Shown here: in pieces, positions 19,010-29,524 of the stretch
How positions within the stretch are numbered: the first letter of the stretch is position 1
Layout of the letters: each line of letters opens with the position of its first letter
Assembly: GCF_009363555.1 (NCBI RefSeq)
Contig: NZ_CP045372.1
Span: forward strand, 1,933,501 to 1,997,500
DNA: 64,000 nt
Direction of reading: 5' to 3'
From: Sulfitobacter sp. THAF37
Lineage (GTDB): Bacteria; Pseudomonadota; Alphaproteobacteria; Rhodobacterales; Rhodobacteraceae
Program-made: the position numbers and the translations under genes
The notes under the pieces: generated by a model
Told to the model about the DNA's origin: nothing
The model's input: only the letters and a program-made list of their open reading frames with translations
The model's database searches: none

Positions 19010-19537
19010 ATGAACAGATTTTTGAGTACCGGTATTGTGATCGCGGCGCTGGCGCTGGGCGCCTGTACGAACCCCGACCGGTTTGGCGCGGACGGGGCAG
19101 GCGGTGGCCTGAACGCGGGCGCGGGCGCGGGTGCCGGAGGTGTGGTGCCGGGCAGTGCCAGCGACCCGACCTCTACGGCGTATTTCCAGCAGTCCATCGG
19201 CGACCGTGTGCTTTTCGAGGTGGACCAGTCCACACTGACCCCCACCGGGCGGGCGACGCTGGACGGACAGGCGCAATGGCTGCTGACCAACGCGGACTAC
19301 CAGGCCGTGATCGAAGGGCACGCGGATGAACAGGGCACGCGGGAATACAACCTTGCGCTGGGGGCCCGCCGGGCCAACGCGGCCCAGGAATACCTGATTT
19401 CCAAGGGCGTACCGTCGAGCCGTTTGCGGGTCGTGAGCTATGGCAAGGAACGCCCGATCGAAATCTGCTCCGAAGAATCCTGCTATGCCAAGAACCGCCG
19501 CGCGGTGACGGTGCTGGCTGGCGGGCTGACAAGCTGA
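19010..19537 (+). CDS. pal: Peptidoglycan-associated lipoprotein Pal
   Basis: The 175-residue lipoprotein has a lipobox ending in LGAC with acylated Cys19, then a Gly/Ala-rich linker (about residues 25-50) and an OmpA-like domain. The peptidoglycan-binding block is GHADEQGTREYNLALGARRA. Pal anchors the outer membrane to murein and recycles TolB. It lies 87 bases after tolB and 10 bases before cpoB. Confidence 0.95.
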   Translation: MNRFLSTGIVIAALALGACTNPDRFGADGAGGGLNAGAGAGAGGVVPGSASDPTSTAYFQQSIGDRVLFEVDQSTLTPTGRATLDGQAQWLLTNADYQAVIEGHADEQGTREYNLALGARRANAAQEYLISKGVPSSRLRVVSYGKERPIEICSEESCYAKNRRAVTVLAGGLTS

Positions 19538-19547
19538 GGCTGAATTG

Positions 19548-20375
19548 ATGAAGATGCGTTTGGTAATGGGCATGGTGCTGGGGCTGACGATCAGCCCCGC
19601 CGCCGTGCTGGCGCAGGACGATCAGACCCTGGCGGACATCCGCCAGGAACTGAATATCCTCTATGTCGAAGTGCAGAAGCTGCGGCGCGAGCTGTCCACC
19701 ACCGGCGGGGCCTCGATCGAGACAGGGGGAAATTCGGTGCTGGAACGCGTGGGCGCGATGGAAAGCGAACTGCAGCGCCTGACCTCGAAGACCGAGGAAC
19801 TGGAGAACCGCATCAACCGCATCGTGGACGACGGCACGCGCCGGATCGGCGACCTGGAGTTCCGCCTGGTCGAACTCGAAGGCGGCGACCTCGGCGCGCT
19901 TGGCGAGACGACCACATTGGGCGGCGAGGGGCAGGCCAGCGTGTCCGCTCCGCTGACCGACCCGGCCACACCCACCGATCAGGCGTCGCTTGCCGTGGGT
20001 GAAGAGGCCGACTTCAAGCGGGCACAGGAGGTGCTCGCATCCGGTGACTTTCGCGCCGCCGCAGACCTCTTTGCGACCTTTAATCAGACCTACCCGGGCG
20101 GACCGCTAGCGGCGGAAGCCGAGCTGCGCCGAGGCGACGCGTTGCAGGGGCTGAACGACCCCAAGGAAGCGGCGCGCGCGTTCCTGACCGCGTTCAGCAC
20201 TGCGCCAGACGGGCCGGTCGCCCCGCAGGCCCTGTTCGAACTGGGCCGCGCGCTGGGCCAGTTGGGCCAGACGCAGGAAGCCTGTGTCACACTTTCCGAA
20301 GTGGGGGTGCGGTTTCCCGGTGCCCCCGTCGTGACAGAAGCGGAATCCGAAAGGCGTTCGCTGGGGTGCAGCTGA
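19548..20375 (+). CDS. ybgF: Tol-Pal system coordinator CpoB (YbgF)
   Basis: The 275-residue periplasmic protein has a signal peptide (MKMRLVMGMVLGLTISPAAV, AxA-type site before QDDQTL), an N-terminal coiled coil (about residues 25-105, with VLERVGAMESELQRLTSKTE) and a C-terminal TPR domain beginning at about 150 (EADFKRAQEVLASGDFRAAA). CpoB coordinates outer-membrane constriction with septal murein synthesis. The ATG at 19548 is preferred to the TTG three bases upstream. tilS follows after one base. Confidence 0.9.
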   Translation: MKMRLVMGMVLGLTISPAAVLAQDDQTLADIRQELNILYVEVQKLRRELSTTGGASIETGGNSVLERVGAMESELQRLTSKTEELENRINRIVDDGTRRIGDLEFRLVELEGGDLGALGETTTLGGEGQASVSAPLTDPATPTDQASLAVGEEADFKRAQEVLASGDFRAAADLFATFNQTYPGGPLAAEAELRRGDALQGLNDPKEAARAFLTAFSTAPDGPVAPQALFELGRALGQLGQTQEACVTLSEVGVRFPGAPVVTEAESERRSLGCS

Positions 20376-20376
20376 C

Positions 20377-21639
20377 GTGCCGACGGCCCGACTGACCGAA
20401 GCGGTCGCCGGGGCCTTTTTGCCACGACCGCCTGACAGTATCGGGGTCGCGGTGTCCGGTGGCGGCGATTCCATGGCGCTGCTGCATTTGATGCACGATC
20501 TCGCCAAACGCCACGACACCCGGCTGTTTGCCGTGACCGTCAATCATAACCTGCGCGAAGGCGCCGAAGCGGAAGCCCGCGCCGTGGGCGATTATTGCGC
20601 GGCGCTGGGGGTGCCGCATGACATCCTGATCTGGGACGACTGGGACGGAAAGGGAAACCTTCAGGCCAGTGCCCGCGATGCGCGGTACCGGCGGATGGCG
20701 GAGTGGGCCGAGCACCTCGGCGTGGGCACCATCGCGGTTGGCCATACCGCCGACGACCAGGCAGAGACGGTGCTGATGCGTCTTGGCCGCCGCGCCGGGG
20801 TCGACGGGTTGGCGGCGATACCGCCGCGAACCGTGCGTCACGGCATCGTCTGGGTCCGCCCCTTGCTGTCTGTCACCCGAGCGGACCTGCGGTGGTATCT
20901 GCGGCAAAACGGGATCGGCTGGTCCGAAGACCCCAGCAACGACGACAACCGTTTCGTCCGGATCAAGGCGCGTCAGGCCCTGGCGGCGCTGGGCGATCTG
21001 GGCATCGACGCCTCGGGTCTTGCCGTCGTCGCCGCGCAGATGCGCGATGCACGGTCGGCGCTGGACTGGCAGACCTTTCTGGCCGCCCGCGAGCTGGCGC
21101 ATGTGAACGCGGGGGCGGTGGTGTTGCAGGAACGACGCCTGCGCATCCAGCCCGAGGAAATACAGCGCCGTCTGCTGGTGCGGGCGCTGGGCTGGGTCAG
21201 CGGCAACGACTACCCCCCCCGACGCACGGCTGTCGCCACCCTGATGGCCGCGCTGCGGGCCGGTCAGGCCGCCACGGTGGACGGCTGCCATGCCCTGCGG
21301 GTCGACGAAGACATCTGGGTCTTTCGCGAACACGAGGCCGTGCGCCACCTGCGGAGTTGTCCGGGCGTGCCCTGGGACGGTCGGTGGCGGGTCATGCCCA
21401 TCCAGGGCCACGAGCGGCCCGCCAAAGACCTGCACATCGCCGCATTGGGTCACGAGGGCATCGCGCAATGCGCGGAATGGCGCGCCGCGGGCCTGCCCTT
21501 TCCGGTGGCCCTGTCGACGCCAGCGGTGTGGCGTGATGACACCCTCGTCGCGGCGCCCCTTGTCGGGGCTGCGCAAAACTGGCATGCCGCGCTCCAAGCC
21601 GGTGAGGAGACCTTCTTTGCCGGTCTGTTATCGCATTGA
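20377..21639 (+). CDS. tilS: tRNA(Ile)-lysidine synthase TilS
   Basis: The 420-residue protein has the N-type ATP-pyrophosphatase P-loop SGGGDS at 27-32 and the TilS-specific HNLREGAEAEA and ADDQAETVLMRL motifs. TilS converts cytidine 34 of tRNA-Ile(CAU) to lysidine so that it reads AUA. The start is a GTG at 20377, two bases after the cpoB stop codon, so translation is probably coupled. The C-terminal part beyond residue 320 is short and diverged, as usual in alphaproteobacteria. Confidence 0.93.
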   Translation: MPTARLTEAVAGAFLPRPPDSIGVAVSGGGDSMALLHLMHDLAKRHDTRLFAVTVNHNLREGAEAEARAVGDYCAALGVPHDILIWDDWDGKGNLQASARDARYRRMAEWAEHLGVGTIAVGHTADDQAETVLMRLGRRAGVDGLAAIPPRTVRHGIVWVRPLLSVTRADLRWYLRQNGIGWSEDPSNDDNRFVRIKARQALAALGDLGIDASGLAVVAAQMRDARSALDWQTFLAARELAHVNAGAVVLQERRLRIQPEEIQRRLLVRALGWVSGNDYPPRRTAVATLMAALRAGQAATVDGCHALRVDEDIWVFREHEAVRHLRSCPGVPWDGRWRVMPIQGHERPAKDLHIAALGHEGIAQCAEWRAAGLPFPVALSTPAVWRDDTLVAAPLVGAAQNWHAALQAGEETFFAGLLSH

Positions 21640-21660
21640 ATAAACGGCGATGATCCTTAT

Positions 21661-21687
21661 CTTGTCGTTGTGTACGGCCTGTCCCAT
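21661..21687 (+). promoter_or_regulatory. Candidate heat-shock (sigma-32 type) promoter for ftsH
   Basis: CTTGTCG at 21661-21667, a 14-base spacer and TCCCATGG at 21682-21689 resemble the sigma-32 pattern CTTGAAA-N(13-17)-CCCCATNT. ftsH is a known heat-shock gene in several proteobacteria. The match is partial. Confidence 0.35.
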
Positions 21688-21743
21688 GGCCTTGCGCGGC
21701 ACTGCCATGATCGGCGCAACCCGTTGTAATTAGGAGAAATTCC

Positions 21744-23666
<1,923 letters not shown>

Positions 23667-23695
23667 CGCGCCTGGCACGGAACTGAGAGATCGAC

Positions 23696-23725
23696 AGACC
23701 CCGCCGCGGCGGGGTCTTTTCTTTT
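23696..23725 (+). terminator. Intrinsic terminator of ftsH
   Basis: A perfect 22-base palindrome, left arm AGACCCCGCC and right arm GGCGGGGTCT, is followed by TTTTCTTTT. It ends the tol-pal/ftsH transcription run and lies 30 bases after the ftsH stop. Confidence 0.92.
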
Positions 23726-23772
23726 GCGGCGGCGCTGGTCAGAGTGCGCCCGAACCACAAGGAGCCGCAAGC

Positions 23773-24354
23773 ATGCCCGAACTTCTGCCCACCGATCACG
23801 TCGGAACCATCCTCTGGATGGGTATGGTGCCGCAAAATCGCGAGAACATCCGCTCGCAGGCCCTCGACCGGGCCCGCGCGACCCATGCCGGGTTCGAAGG
23901 GGACTTTCATGCGGGCCTGACGCGGCCTTCCTGCGTGCGGGTCAAGGCGCAGTATCCGCAAGGAACCGAGATCCGAAACACGCGGCAGTTTTCGATCCTG
24001 TCGGCAGAGGAAATGGCAGAGATCGCCGCCGAGATCGGAGTGGATACGCTGGACCCCCGGCTGCTGGGCGCCTCCATCGTGGTGCAGGGCATCCCGGATT
24101 TCACCCATATCCCACCGTCGTCCCGCCTGCAGTCCGAAAGCGGGACGACGCTGACCGTGGATATGCTAAACGGCCCCTGCAATCTGCCTGCGCGCGAGAT
24201 AGAGAAGGAGGCCGAGGGCCACGGCAAGGGGTTCAAGGCCGCGGCGATGGGCAAACGCGGGGTCACTGCCTGGGTGGAGCGGGAAGGCGATCTGGCCGTG
24301 GGCGACAGTCTGCGCCTGCATGTTCCGGCACAGCGCGCCTGGGCGCCGGAATAG
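23773..24354 (+). CDS. MOSC domain-containing protein
   Basis: The 193-residue product is a stand-alone MOSC (molybdenum cofactor sulfurase C-terminal) type protein. Visible features are the THAGFEGDFHAGLT segment with its His/Asp pairs and the late motif MLNGPCNLPAREIEKE, which carries the single conserved cysteine expected of MOSC domains. Such proteins handle sulfur for Mo-cofactor or other targets, but specific functions of short MOSC proteins are unknown. The start ATG at 23773 has AAGGAG eight bases upstream. Confidence 0.82.
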   Translation: MPELLPTDHVGTILWMGMVPQNRENIRSQALDRARATHAGFEGDFHAGLTRPSCVRVKAQYPQGTEIRNTRQFSILSAEEMAEIAAEIGVDTLDPRLLGASIVVQGIPDFTHIPPSSRLQSESGTTLTVDMLNGPCNLPAREIEKEAEGHGKGFKAAAMGKRGVTAWVEREGDLAVGDSLRLHVPAQRAWAPE

Positions 24355-24455
24355 AGCTGCCGCCAGCGGGACACGGCATCGCATGGCCCGCCAGCCGTCC
24401 CGCGCATTGAACCGGAACGGATCGCTGGACCCTCGCCGTGCTGCCCGTGTCAGAC

Positions 24456-24486
24456 GAAAACGTCCCCGCAGTCTCCTGCGAGGACG
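24456..24486 (-). terminator. Intrinsic terminator of the EF-hand gene
   Basis: On the minus strand CGTCCTCGCAG, a four-base loop and CTGCGGGGACG form an 11-pair stem with one mismatch, followed by TTTTCG. It lies about 75 bases beyond the EF-hand stop in a convergent spacer. Confidence 0.7.
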
Positions 24487-24562
24487 GAACGTCATGCGGT
24501 GCCGCCTGCTGTCCGTCACTGCCGGGAATTCCGGCCTGGACAAGACTGCCCGAACCGGCCCG

Positions 24563-25333
24563 TTACATGGTGTGGGGGTAGCTGTAGTAGACGACCGGCG
24601 CGCCCATGTCTGATGCCCCGCTGTCGGATTGCATTTCCGCGTTCTCCATCGCTTCATCCGCACGTTTCTGGTTTGCGGCGGTCAGCTCTGAAGTGGTCAG
24701 ATCGCCGGACCCGTCAGTGTCCATTTCGTCAAATTCGCGGTTCAGCGTTTCGGAGATGTCGACCATCGGCGGCGCCTTCTCCATGAATTCTTCCTTGGTC
24801 AGCGCGTTGTCCTGATCGCTGTCCAGCGCGACAAACATCAGGCCAGAACGCGCACTGTATTCATTCCGGCTCATGGTGGTGACGTCCGGTTGCCCTGCGT
24901 CGGCGGGAATGAAGATGAGGTGTGCCGCATCCGTCGCAGCCGTCTGGTCGCCGCCCTTGGCGTTCTCGTAGGTGTCGGCGCTCGCCTTCATGTACTCGTC
25001 AAGGCTGATGCTGCCGTCATCATTCAGATCCAGCGCGGCGAGGTGTCGCTCCGTCCGGTCGGCGCTGGCCGATTGCGTGCCGCTCAGGACGTTGTTGCAG
25101 TTGACGTATTCGTCCTTGTCAACGGAACCGCTCTGATCGGCGTCCATCTGGCCGATGGCCTTCTCGGCGTAGGCGTTCATCTCTATCGGGCTGACGTAGC
25201 CATTGTCGTCCACGTCCGTCACGCTGTAGCCGTCGTTGCAGACCGAATTGTCGTCGGTGTTCTGCGCCTGTACCGCGCCTGTCAGGCTGATCCCTGCAGC
25301 GACCGCGGCGGCAAGAGACATATGATATGTCAT
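24563..25333 (-). CDS. Exported protein with five EF-hand motifs
   Basis: The 256-residue protein has a signal peptide (cleavage after VQA at about residue 23) and five canonical 12-residue EF-hand loops at 40-51, 64-75, 102-113, 171-182 and 205-216. The fourth has Asn at loop position 6 instead of Gly; the others have the usual D-x-D-x-[DS]-G form. Cysteines 32 and 79 could form a disulfide. The protein should bind calcium in the periplasm or outside. No enzymatic domain is visible. It is divergent from fhs; an AGGGAGA ribosome site precedes the ATG. Confidence 0.85.
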   Translation of the reverse strand: MTYHMSLAAAVAAGISLTGAVQAQNTDDNSVCNDGYSVTDVDDNGYVSPIEMNAYAEKAIGQMDADQSGSVDKDEYVNCNNVLSGTQSASADRTERHLAALDLNDDGSISLDEYMKASADTYENAKGGDQTAATDAAHLIFIPADAGQPDVTTMSRNEYSARSGLMFVALDSDQDNALTKEEFMEKAPPMVDISETLNREFDEMDTDGSGDLTTSELTAANQKRADEAMENAEMQSDSGASDMGAPVVYYSYPHTM

Positions 25334-25559
25334 TCTTGTTCTCCCTTGAGTCTGTTTCAGCTACTTGGTGAGCGAACGCATTCCCTGCAGCGGATGTTCC
25401 GACCGACCGGCTGTCGGCATGAACGGGGGTTTCTGAAAAGAAACATTTGCGGCAACGCCGCCGCAAGGAGCGGTGGAAATGTCGGAATTGCAACCTGTCG
25501 CCCCGTCACTTGCGGGGTAAGACTGCGCCACGGCTCAACGGTCTTCAGGGAATCTCCAC
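25334..25559. promoter_or_regulatory. Divergent promoter region, EF-hand gene and fhs
   Basis: These 226 bases separate two divergent starts and so must hold both promoters. I found no riboswitch-like fold or operator by eye. Confidence 0.35.
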
Positions 25560-27236
25560 ATGGCACATAAATCCGACATCCAAATCGCGCGCGAAGCGCA
25601 AAAGCGCCCCATTCAGGAGATCGGCGAGAAGCTGGGCATCTCCAGCGACGACCTGCTGCCCTACGGGCATGACAAGGCAAAGGTCAGCCAGAGCTTTATC
25701 AATTCCGTCCAGGACCGTTCCAACGGAAAGCTGATCCTGGTGACGGCGATCAACCCGACGCCCGCGGGCGAAGGCAAGACCACGACAACGGTGGGTCTGG
25801 GCGACGGTCTGAACCGCATCGGCAAGAAGGCGGCGGTCTGCATCCGCGAAGCTTCGCTCGGGCCGAACTTCGGGATGAAGGGCGGCGCGGCCGGCGGCGG
25901 CTATGCCCAGATCGTTCCGATGGAAGAGATGAACCTGCACTTCACCGGTGACTTTCACGCCATCACCAGTGCGCATTCGCTGCTGTCGGCGATGATCGAC
26001 AACCACATCTATTGGGGCAACGACCTGGAAATCGACACCCGCCGGGTCGTCTGGCGCCGGGTCGTCGACATGAACGATCGCGCCCTGCGCCAGATCACGA
26101 CTTCGCTGGGCGGTGTCGCCAACGGTTTCCCGCGCGAAGCGGGGTTCGACATCACAGTGGCCTCCGAAGTCATGGCGATCCTCTGCCTGGCCAAGGACCT
26201 TGCCGACCTGCAGGAGCGTCTGGGCAACATGATCGTCGCCTACCGCCGCGACAAGTCGCCGGTCTTTGCCCGCGACATCAAGGCGGACGGCGCGATGACC
26301 GTGCTGCTGAAAGACGCGATGCAGCCGAACCTGGTGCAGACGCTTGAGAACAACCCCGCCTTCGTGCATGGCGGTCCCTTCGCCAACATCGCACATGGCT
26401 GCAACTCGGTCATCGCGACGACAACCGCGCTGAAACTGGCGGATTACGTCGTGACCGAAGCGGGCTTTGGCGCCGATCTGGGGGCCGAGAAGTTCCTGAA
26501 CATCAAGTGCCGCAAGGCCGGCCTGTCGCCTTCGGCGGTGGTGGTTGTGGCAACCGTCCGCGCGATGAAGATGAACGGCGGCGTGGCCAAGGCCGATCTG
26601 GGGGCCGAGAATGTCGAGGCCGTGAAAGCGGGCTGCGCCAACCTCGGGCGTCACATCGAGAACGTGAAGTCCTTTGGCGTGCCGGTGGTGGTGGCGATCA
26701 ACCACTTCGTCACGGATACCGACGCCGAAGTGCAGGCGGTCAAGGACTACGTGGCCAGCCAGGGCTCCGAAGCGGTGCTGTCGCGTCACTGGGAACTCGG
26801 CTCCGAAGGGTCTGCCGATCTGGCGACCAAGGTGGTCGAGGTGATCGAAAAGGGCGAGGCGAAGTTCGCGCCGATCTACCCCGACGAGATGAGCCTGGCG
26901 GACAAGATCAACACCATCGCCACAAAAATCTATCGCGCCGACGAGGCGGTGATGGACGGCAAGATCCGCGCGCAGCTGAAGGAATGGGAAGATCAGGGCT
27001 ATGGCAACCTGCCGGTCTGCATGGCCAAGACGCAGTACAGCTTTACCACCGATCCCGAGCGGCGCGGGGCGCCCACCGGTTTCGACATCCCGGTGCGCGA
27101 AGTGCGCCTGTCGGCGGGGGCCGGTTTCGTCGTGGCGATCTGCGGTGAGATCATGACCATGCCGGGCCTGCCGCGCGTGCCTTCGGCTGAAAACATCAAG
27201 CTGAACGCCGACGGCGACGTCGAAGGGCTTTTCTAA
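25560..27236 (+). CDS. fhs: Formate-tetrahydrofolate ligase
   Basis: The 558-residue enzyme has the N10-formyl-THF synthetase P-loop TPAGEGKT at 67-74 and the conserved [33 protein letters not shown] and [13 protein letters not shown] segments. It joins formate to tetrahydrofolate with ATP, or runs in reverse for C1 oxidation. Roseobacters use THF-linked C1 steps when degrading methylated compounds such as DMSP, where Fhs and FolD act together; that role is inferred here from the pairing with folD, 116 bases downstream. Confidence 0.97.
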   Translation: MAHKSDIQIAREAQKRPIQEIGEKLGISSDDLLPYGHDKAKVSQSFINSVQDRSNGKLILVTAINPTPAGEGKTTTTVGLGDGLNRIGKKAAVCIREASLGPNFGMKGGAAGGGYAQIVPMEEMNLHFTGDFHAITSAHSLLSAMIDNHIYWGNDLEIDTRRVVWRRVVDMNDRALRQITTSLGGVANGFPREAGFDITVASEVMAILCLAKDLADLQERLGNMIVAYRRDKSPVFARDIKADGAMTVLLKDAMQPNLVQTLENNPAFVHGGPFANIAHGCNSVIATTTALKLADYVVTEAGFGADLGAEKFLNIKCRKAGLSPSAVVVVATVRAMKMNGGVAKADLGAENVEAVKAGCANLGRHIENVKSFGVPVVVAINHFVTDTDAEVQAVKDYVASQGSEAVLSRHWELGSEGSADLATKVVEVIEKGEAKFAPIYPDEMSLADKINTIATKIYRADEAVMDGKIRAQLKEWEDQGYGNLPVCMAKTQYSFTTDPERRGAPTGFDIPVREVRLSAGAGFVVAICGEIMTMPGLPRVPSAENIKLNADGDVEGLF

Positions 27237-27254
27237 ACCGCCCGATGCCGGTAC

Positions 27255-27289
27255 GGCGGGGCGTCGCGCGGCTGCGCCGACGCCCCGCC
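27255..27289 (+). other. Strong hairpin between fhs and folD
   Basis: GGCGGGGCGTCG (27255-27266) and CGACGCCCCGCC (27278-27289) form a perfect 12-pair stem with an 11-base loop. No T-run follows on either strand. It could be an mRNA-stabilising or attenuating structure rather than a complete terminator. Confidence 0.6.
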
Positions 27290-27352
27290 CACCGTCCCGG
27301 CAAGCCAGGCGGGGCAGATGCGGCCCGACAAGCAAAACAAGGAGCACCCGAG

Positions 27353-28255
27353 ATGACGGCGACGATCATTGATGGCAAGGAATTCGCGGCAAGGGTCCGC
27401 GCCAAGGTGGGCGACCATGTCACCCGGCTGAAGGACGATCACGGGATCACCCCCGGCCTTGCGGTGGTGCTGGTGGGTGAAGACCCGGCCAGCCAGGTCT
27501 ACGTCCGCTCCAAGGGCAAGATGACCGTCGAGGTCGGCATGAAATCGGTCGAGCACAAGCTTGACGCCGACACGTCGGAGGCCGACCTGCTGGGCCTGAT
27601 CGACCGGCTGAACAACGATCCGGAAATTCACGGTATTCTGGTGCAATTGCCGCTGCCCGGGCATCTGGACGAGGACCTGGTGATCAATTCGATCAGCCCG
27701 GCCAAGGATGTGGACGGCTTCCATATCTCGAACGTCGGGCTGCTGGGCACGGGGCAGAAAAGCATGGTGCCCTGCACGCCGCTGGGCTGCCTGATGATGC
27801 TGCGGGATCATCACGGGTCGCTCTCCGGCATGGATGCGGTGGTGATTGGCCGATCCAACATCGTGGGCAAGCCGATGGCGCAATTGCTGCTGAACGACAG
27901 CTGCACCGTGACCATCGCCCACAGCCGCACGAAAGACTTGGCGGAGGTGGTGCGCCGTGCCGACATCGTGGTCGCCGCCGTGGGCCGCCCCGAGATGGTG
28001 CCGGGCGACTGGATCAAGGAAGGCGCCACCGTGATCGACGTGGGCATCAACCGGCTGGATGCGCCCGAGAAGGGCGAGGGCAAGACCCGTCTGGTGGGCG
28101 ACGTGGACTTTGACAGCTGCGCCGCGCGTGCGGGGGCGATCACCCCGGTGCCGGGCGGCGTCGGCCCCATGACCATCGCCTGCCTGCTGGCCAATACCGT
28201 CACCGCCTGCTGCCGCGCAAACGGTCTGGCCGAGCCCGAGGGGCTGACCGCCTAG
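27353..28255 (+). CDS. folD: Methylene-THF dehydrogenase/cyclohydrolase FolD
   Basis: The 300-residue bifunctional enzyme has the catalytic trio Tyr50, Lys54 and Lys56 (YVRSKGK) at the same numbering as E. coli FolD, the PLPGHLDED and PCTPLG substrate segments, and the NADP-binding [14 protein letters not shown] motif. It interconverts 5,10-methylene- and 10-formyl-THF, the steps next to Fhs. The ATG at 27353 has AAGGAG upstream at suitable spacing. Confidence 0.97.
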   Translation: MTATIIDGKEFAARVRAKVGDHVTRLKDDHGITPGLAVVLVGEDPASQVYVRSKGKMTVEVGMKSVEHKLDADTSEADLLGLIDRLNNDPEIHGILVQLPLPGHLDEDLVINSISPAKDVDGFHISNVGLLGTGQKSMVPCTPLGCLMMLRDHHGSLSGMDAVVIGRSNIVGKPMAQLLLNDSCTVTIAHSRTKDLAEVVRRADIVVAAVGRPEMVPGDWIKEGATVIDVGINRLDAPEKGEGKTRLVGDVDFDSCAARAGAITPVPGGVGPMTIACLLANTVTACCRANGLAEPEGLTA

Positions 28256-28291
28256 GACCCCGGGCCAAGATCCCGGTCAGCCGCAGTTTCC

Positions 28292-28315
28292 GCCCCGCGG
28301 CACGCGAGGCGGGGC
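28292..28315. terminator. Possible terminator between folD and thioesterase gene
   Basis: GCCCCGC (28292-28298) and GCGGGGC (28309-28315) can form a seven-pair stem in the convergent spacer. It lacks a clear T-run, so it is only a candidate. Confidence 0.4.
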
Positions 28316-28319
28316 TGTC

Positions 28320-28739
28320 CTAGCCCAGTACCGGCGCCATGGTGCCTTGCAGGATCGCGATCAGCGTTGCCTTGCCTTCGGTCTCGGCAAAAACTTCCGC
28401 CGTTACAACGCAGAACCGCTTGCCGGGTCTGATCACCTTGCCCACCGCCACCAGCCTGTCGCCGCGGGCCGGGGCCAGGAGGTTGATCTTGATCTCGGCA
28501 GTGACGACCTCGGCCCCCTCGGGCAGCACCGTCAGCGCGGCGTAGCCGGCCGCCGTGTCGCCCAGCGAAAAGGTCAGCCCCGCGTGTCCGTGGCCCTGCT
28601 GCTGGCGTGCGCCGGGCAGGATCGGGGCGGCGATGCGCACTTCGCCATGCTCCACGGCGTCCACCGTCGCGCCGAGTGTCGTCATCATGCTTTGCGCGGC
28701 GAAACTGTCGTGGATGCGCTGAACGGCCTCTGGCGACAT
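28320..28739 (-). CDS. PaaI family hotdog thioesterase
   Basis: The 139-residue single-domain protein shows the PaaI-like hotdog pattern: GHGHAGLTFSLGDTAAGYAAL (active-site helix, with the His-x-Gly turn and Asp on the helix) followed by TAEIKINLLAPARGDRLVAVGKVIRPGKR. These enzymes hydrolyse aromatic or short acyl-CoA esters; the substrate is not predictable. The start at 28739 is eight bases after the pdeM stop on the same strand, so the two are likely co-transcribed. Confidence 0.85.
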   Translation of the reverse strand: MSPEAVQRIHDSFAAQSMMTTLGATVDAVEHGEVRIAAPILPGARQQQGHGHAGLTFSLGDTAAGYAALTVLPEGAEVVTAEIKINLLAPARGDRLVAVGKVIRPGKRFCVVTAEVFAETEGKATLIAILQGTMAPVLG

Positions 28740-28747
28740 ATGGTATC

Positions 28748-29410
28748 CTATCGTGGCATCGGGATGGGGATCGGCGTTTTGCCGGTCAGGATGGCCTGCG
28801 CTTCGGGACGCATCAAGGCGCAAAGCACCTCGGCATGGCTGCGCAGGCCGCCTGTGTAGGTCCCGTAAGCGGGCATGATCAGCCGGTCGCTGTCGTGCAG
28901 AAACGCGGGACGGGTGATGCGCGCGCTGCGGGTGGTGACGCTGGCCTTGGGGTGGTAGTGGCCCGATACCTCGCCGCTGGCACCGGGCTGTGCGATGTGG
29001 CGAAAGCTGAGCGGCGCGAGGGGCAGTTCCGCCAGGTGGCTGCCGCCAAGGTCGACCGGGCCGGGGTCGTGGTTGCCTTCGATCCAGACCCAGCGCCGCC
29101 CCGCCTGCAGCCGCGCGATCCACAGGCGTTCCTCCTCGGGCAGGGCGCGGGCGGCATCCGCGTCGTCAAAGCTGTCGCCCAGGCACACAACCGTGCGCGC
29201 ATGACAAAGCGCAAGGTCCGCCGCCAGCCGGGTCAGCGTATCGCGGGTGTCGTAAGGGGGCAGCGCCGCGCCACCGCGCCGGGCGATCCGCTCGGATTTG
29301 CCCAGATGCAGGTCGCTGACGCAGAGCAGGCTTTGCCCCGGCCACCAGAGCGCCCCGGAACCGAGCGCGGTCAGCTGCGCGCCGGCGAGGGTGAAATCGT
29401 ATCCGTTCAT
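28748..29410 (-). CDS. pdeM: Ligase-associated DNA damage response endonuclease PdeM
   Basis: The 220-residue metallophosphoesterase carries all the binuclear-metal motifs: SDLHLGKSE (Asp33, His35), LGDSFDD (Gly78-Ser80), GNHD at 112-115 and GHYH at 150-153. PdeM is usually encoded with an Lhr-type helicase, an ATP-dependent ligase and an exonuclease in a repair cassette. Here the helicase is 4.1 kb upstream on the same strand, with unrelated genes between. The ATG at 29410 lies inside a perfect GTTC-N7-GTTC motif. Confidence 0.9.
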   Translation of the reverse strand: MNGYDFTLAGAQLTALGSGALWWPGQSLLCVSDLHLGKSERIARRGGAALPPYDTRDTLTRLAADLALCHARTVVCLGDSFDDADAARALPEEERLWIARLQAGRRWVWIEGNHDPGPVDLGGSHLAELPLAPLSFRHIAQPGASGEVSGHYHPKASVTTRSARITRPAFLHDSDRLIMPAYGTYTGGLRSHAEVLCALMRPEAQAILTGKTPIPIPMPR

Positions 29411-29419
29411 CCTTTGTTC
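29405..29419. promoter_or_regulatory. LexA-box-like motif over the pdeM start
   Basis: GTTCATCCTTTGTTC is an exact GTTC-N7-GTTC direct repeat, the LexA-box form of many alphaproteobacteria. It covers the pdeM start codon and ribosome site, where a repressor could block expression. About two such matches are expected by chance in 64 kb, so the location is what makes it notable. Confidence 0.5.
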
Positions 29420-29524
29420 ATGTTTGAAATGCTCAGGTTTGGCAAGGGGATGGATTTCACGAGAGAAGCTCTTGAGGCTCGCCGGAACGCATCGACGTAT
29501 TGATGACCGCGAGCCGCTGCTACC

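Noticed and set aside
25334..25559. A possible folate (THF) riboswitch before fhs
   Set aside because: No recognisable conserved core or pseudoknot could be traced by eye in this region.
29451..29504. A 17-codon frame (MDFTREALEARRNAS...) between pdeM and the MarR-type gene
   Set aside because: Too short, with no recognisable family; an AAGGGG lies upstream but is too close for good spacing. More likely chance or a remnant.
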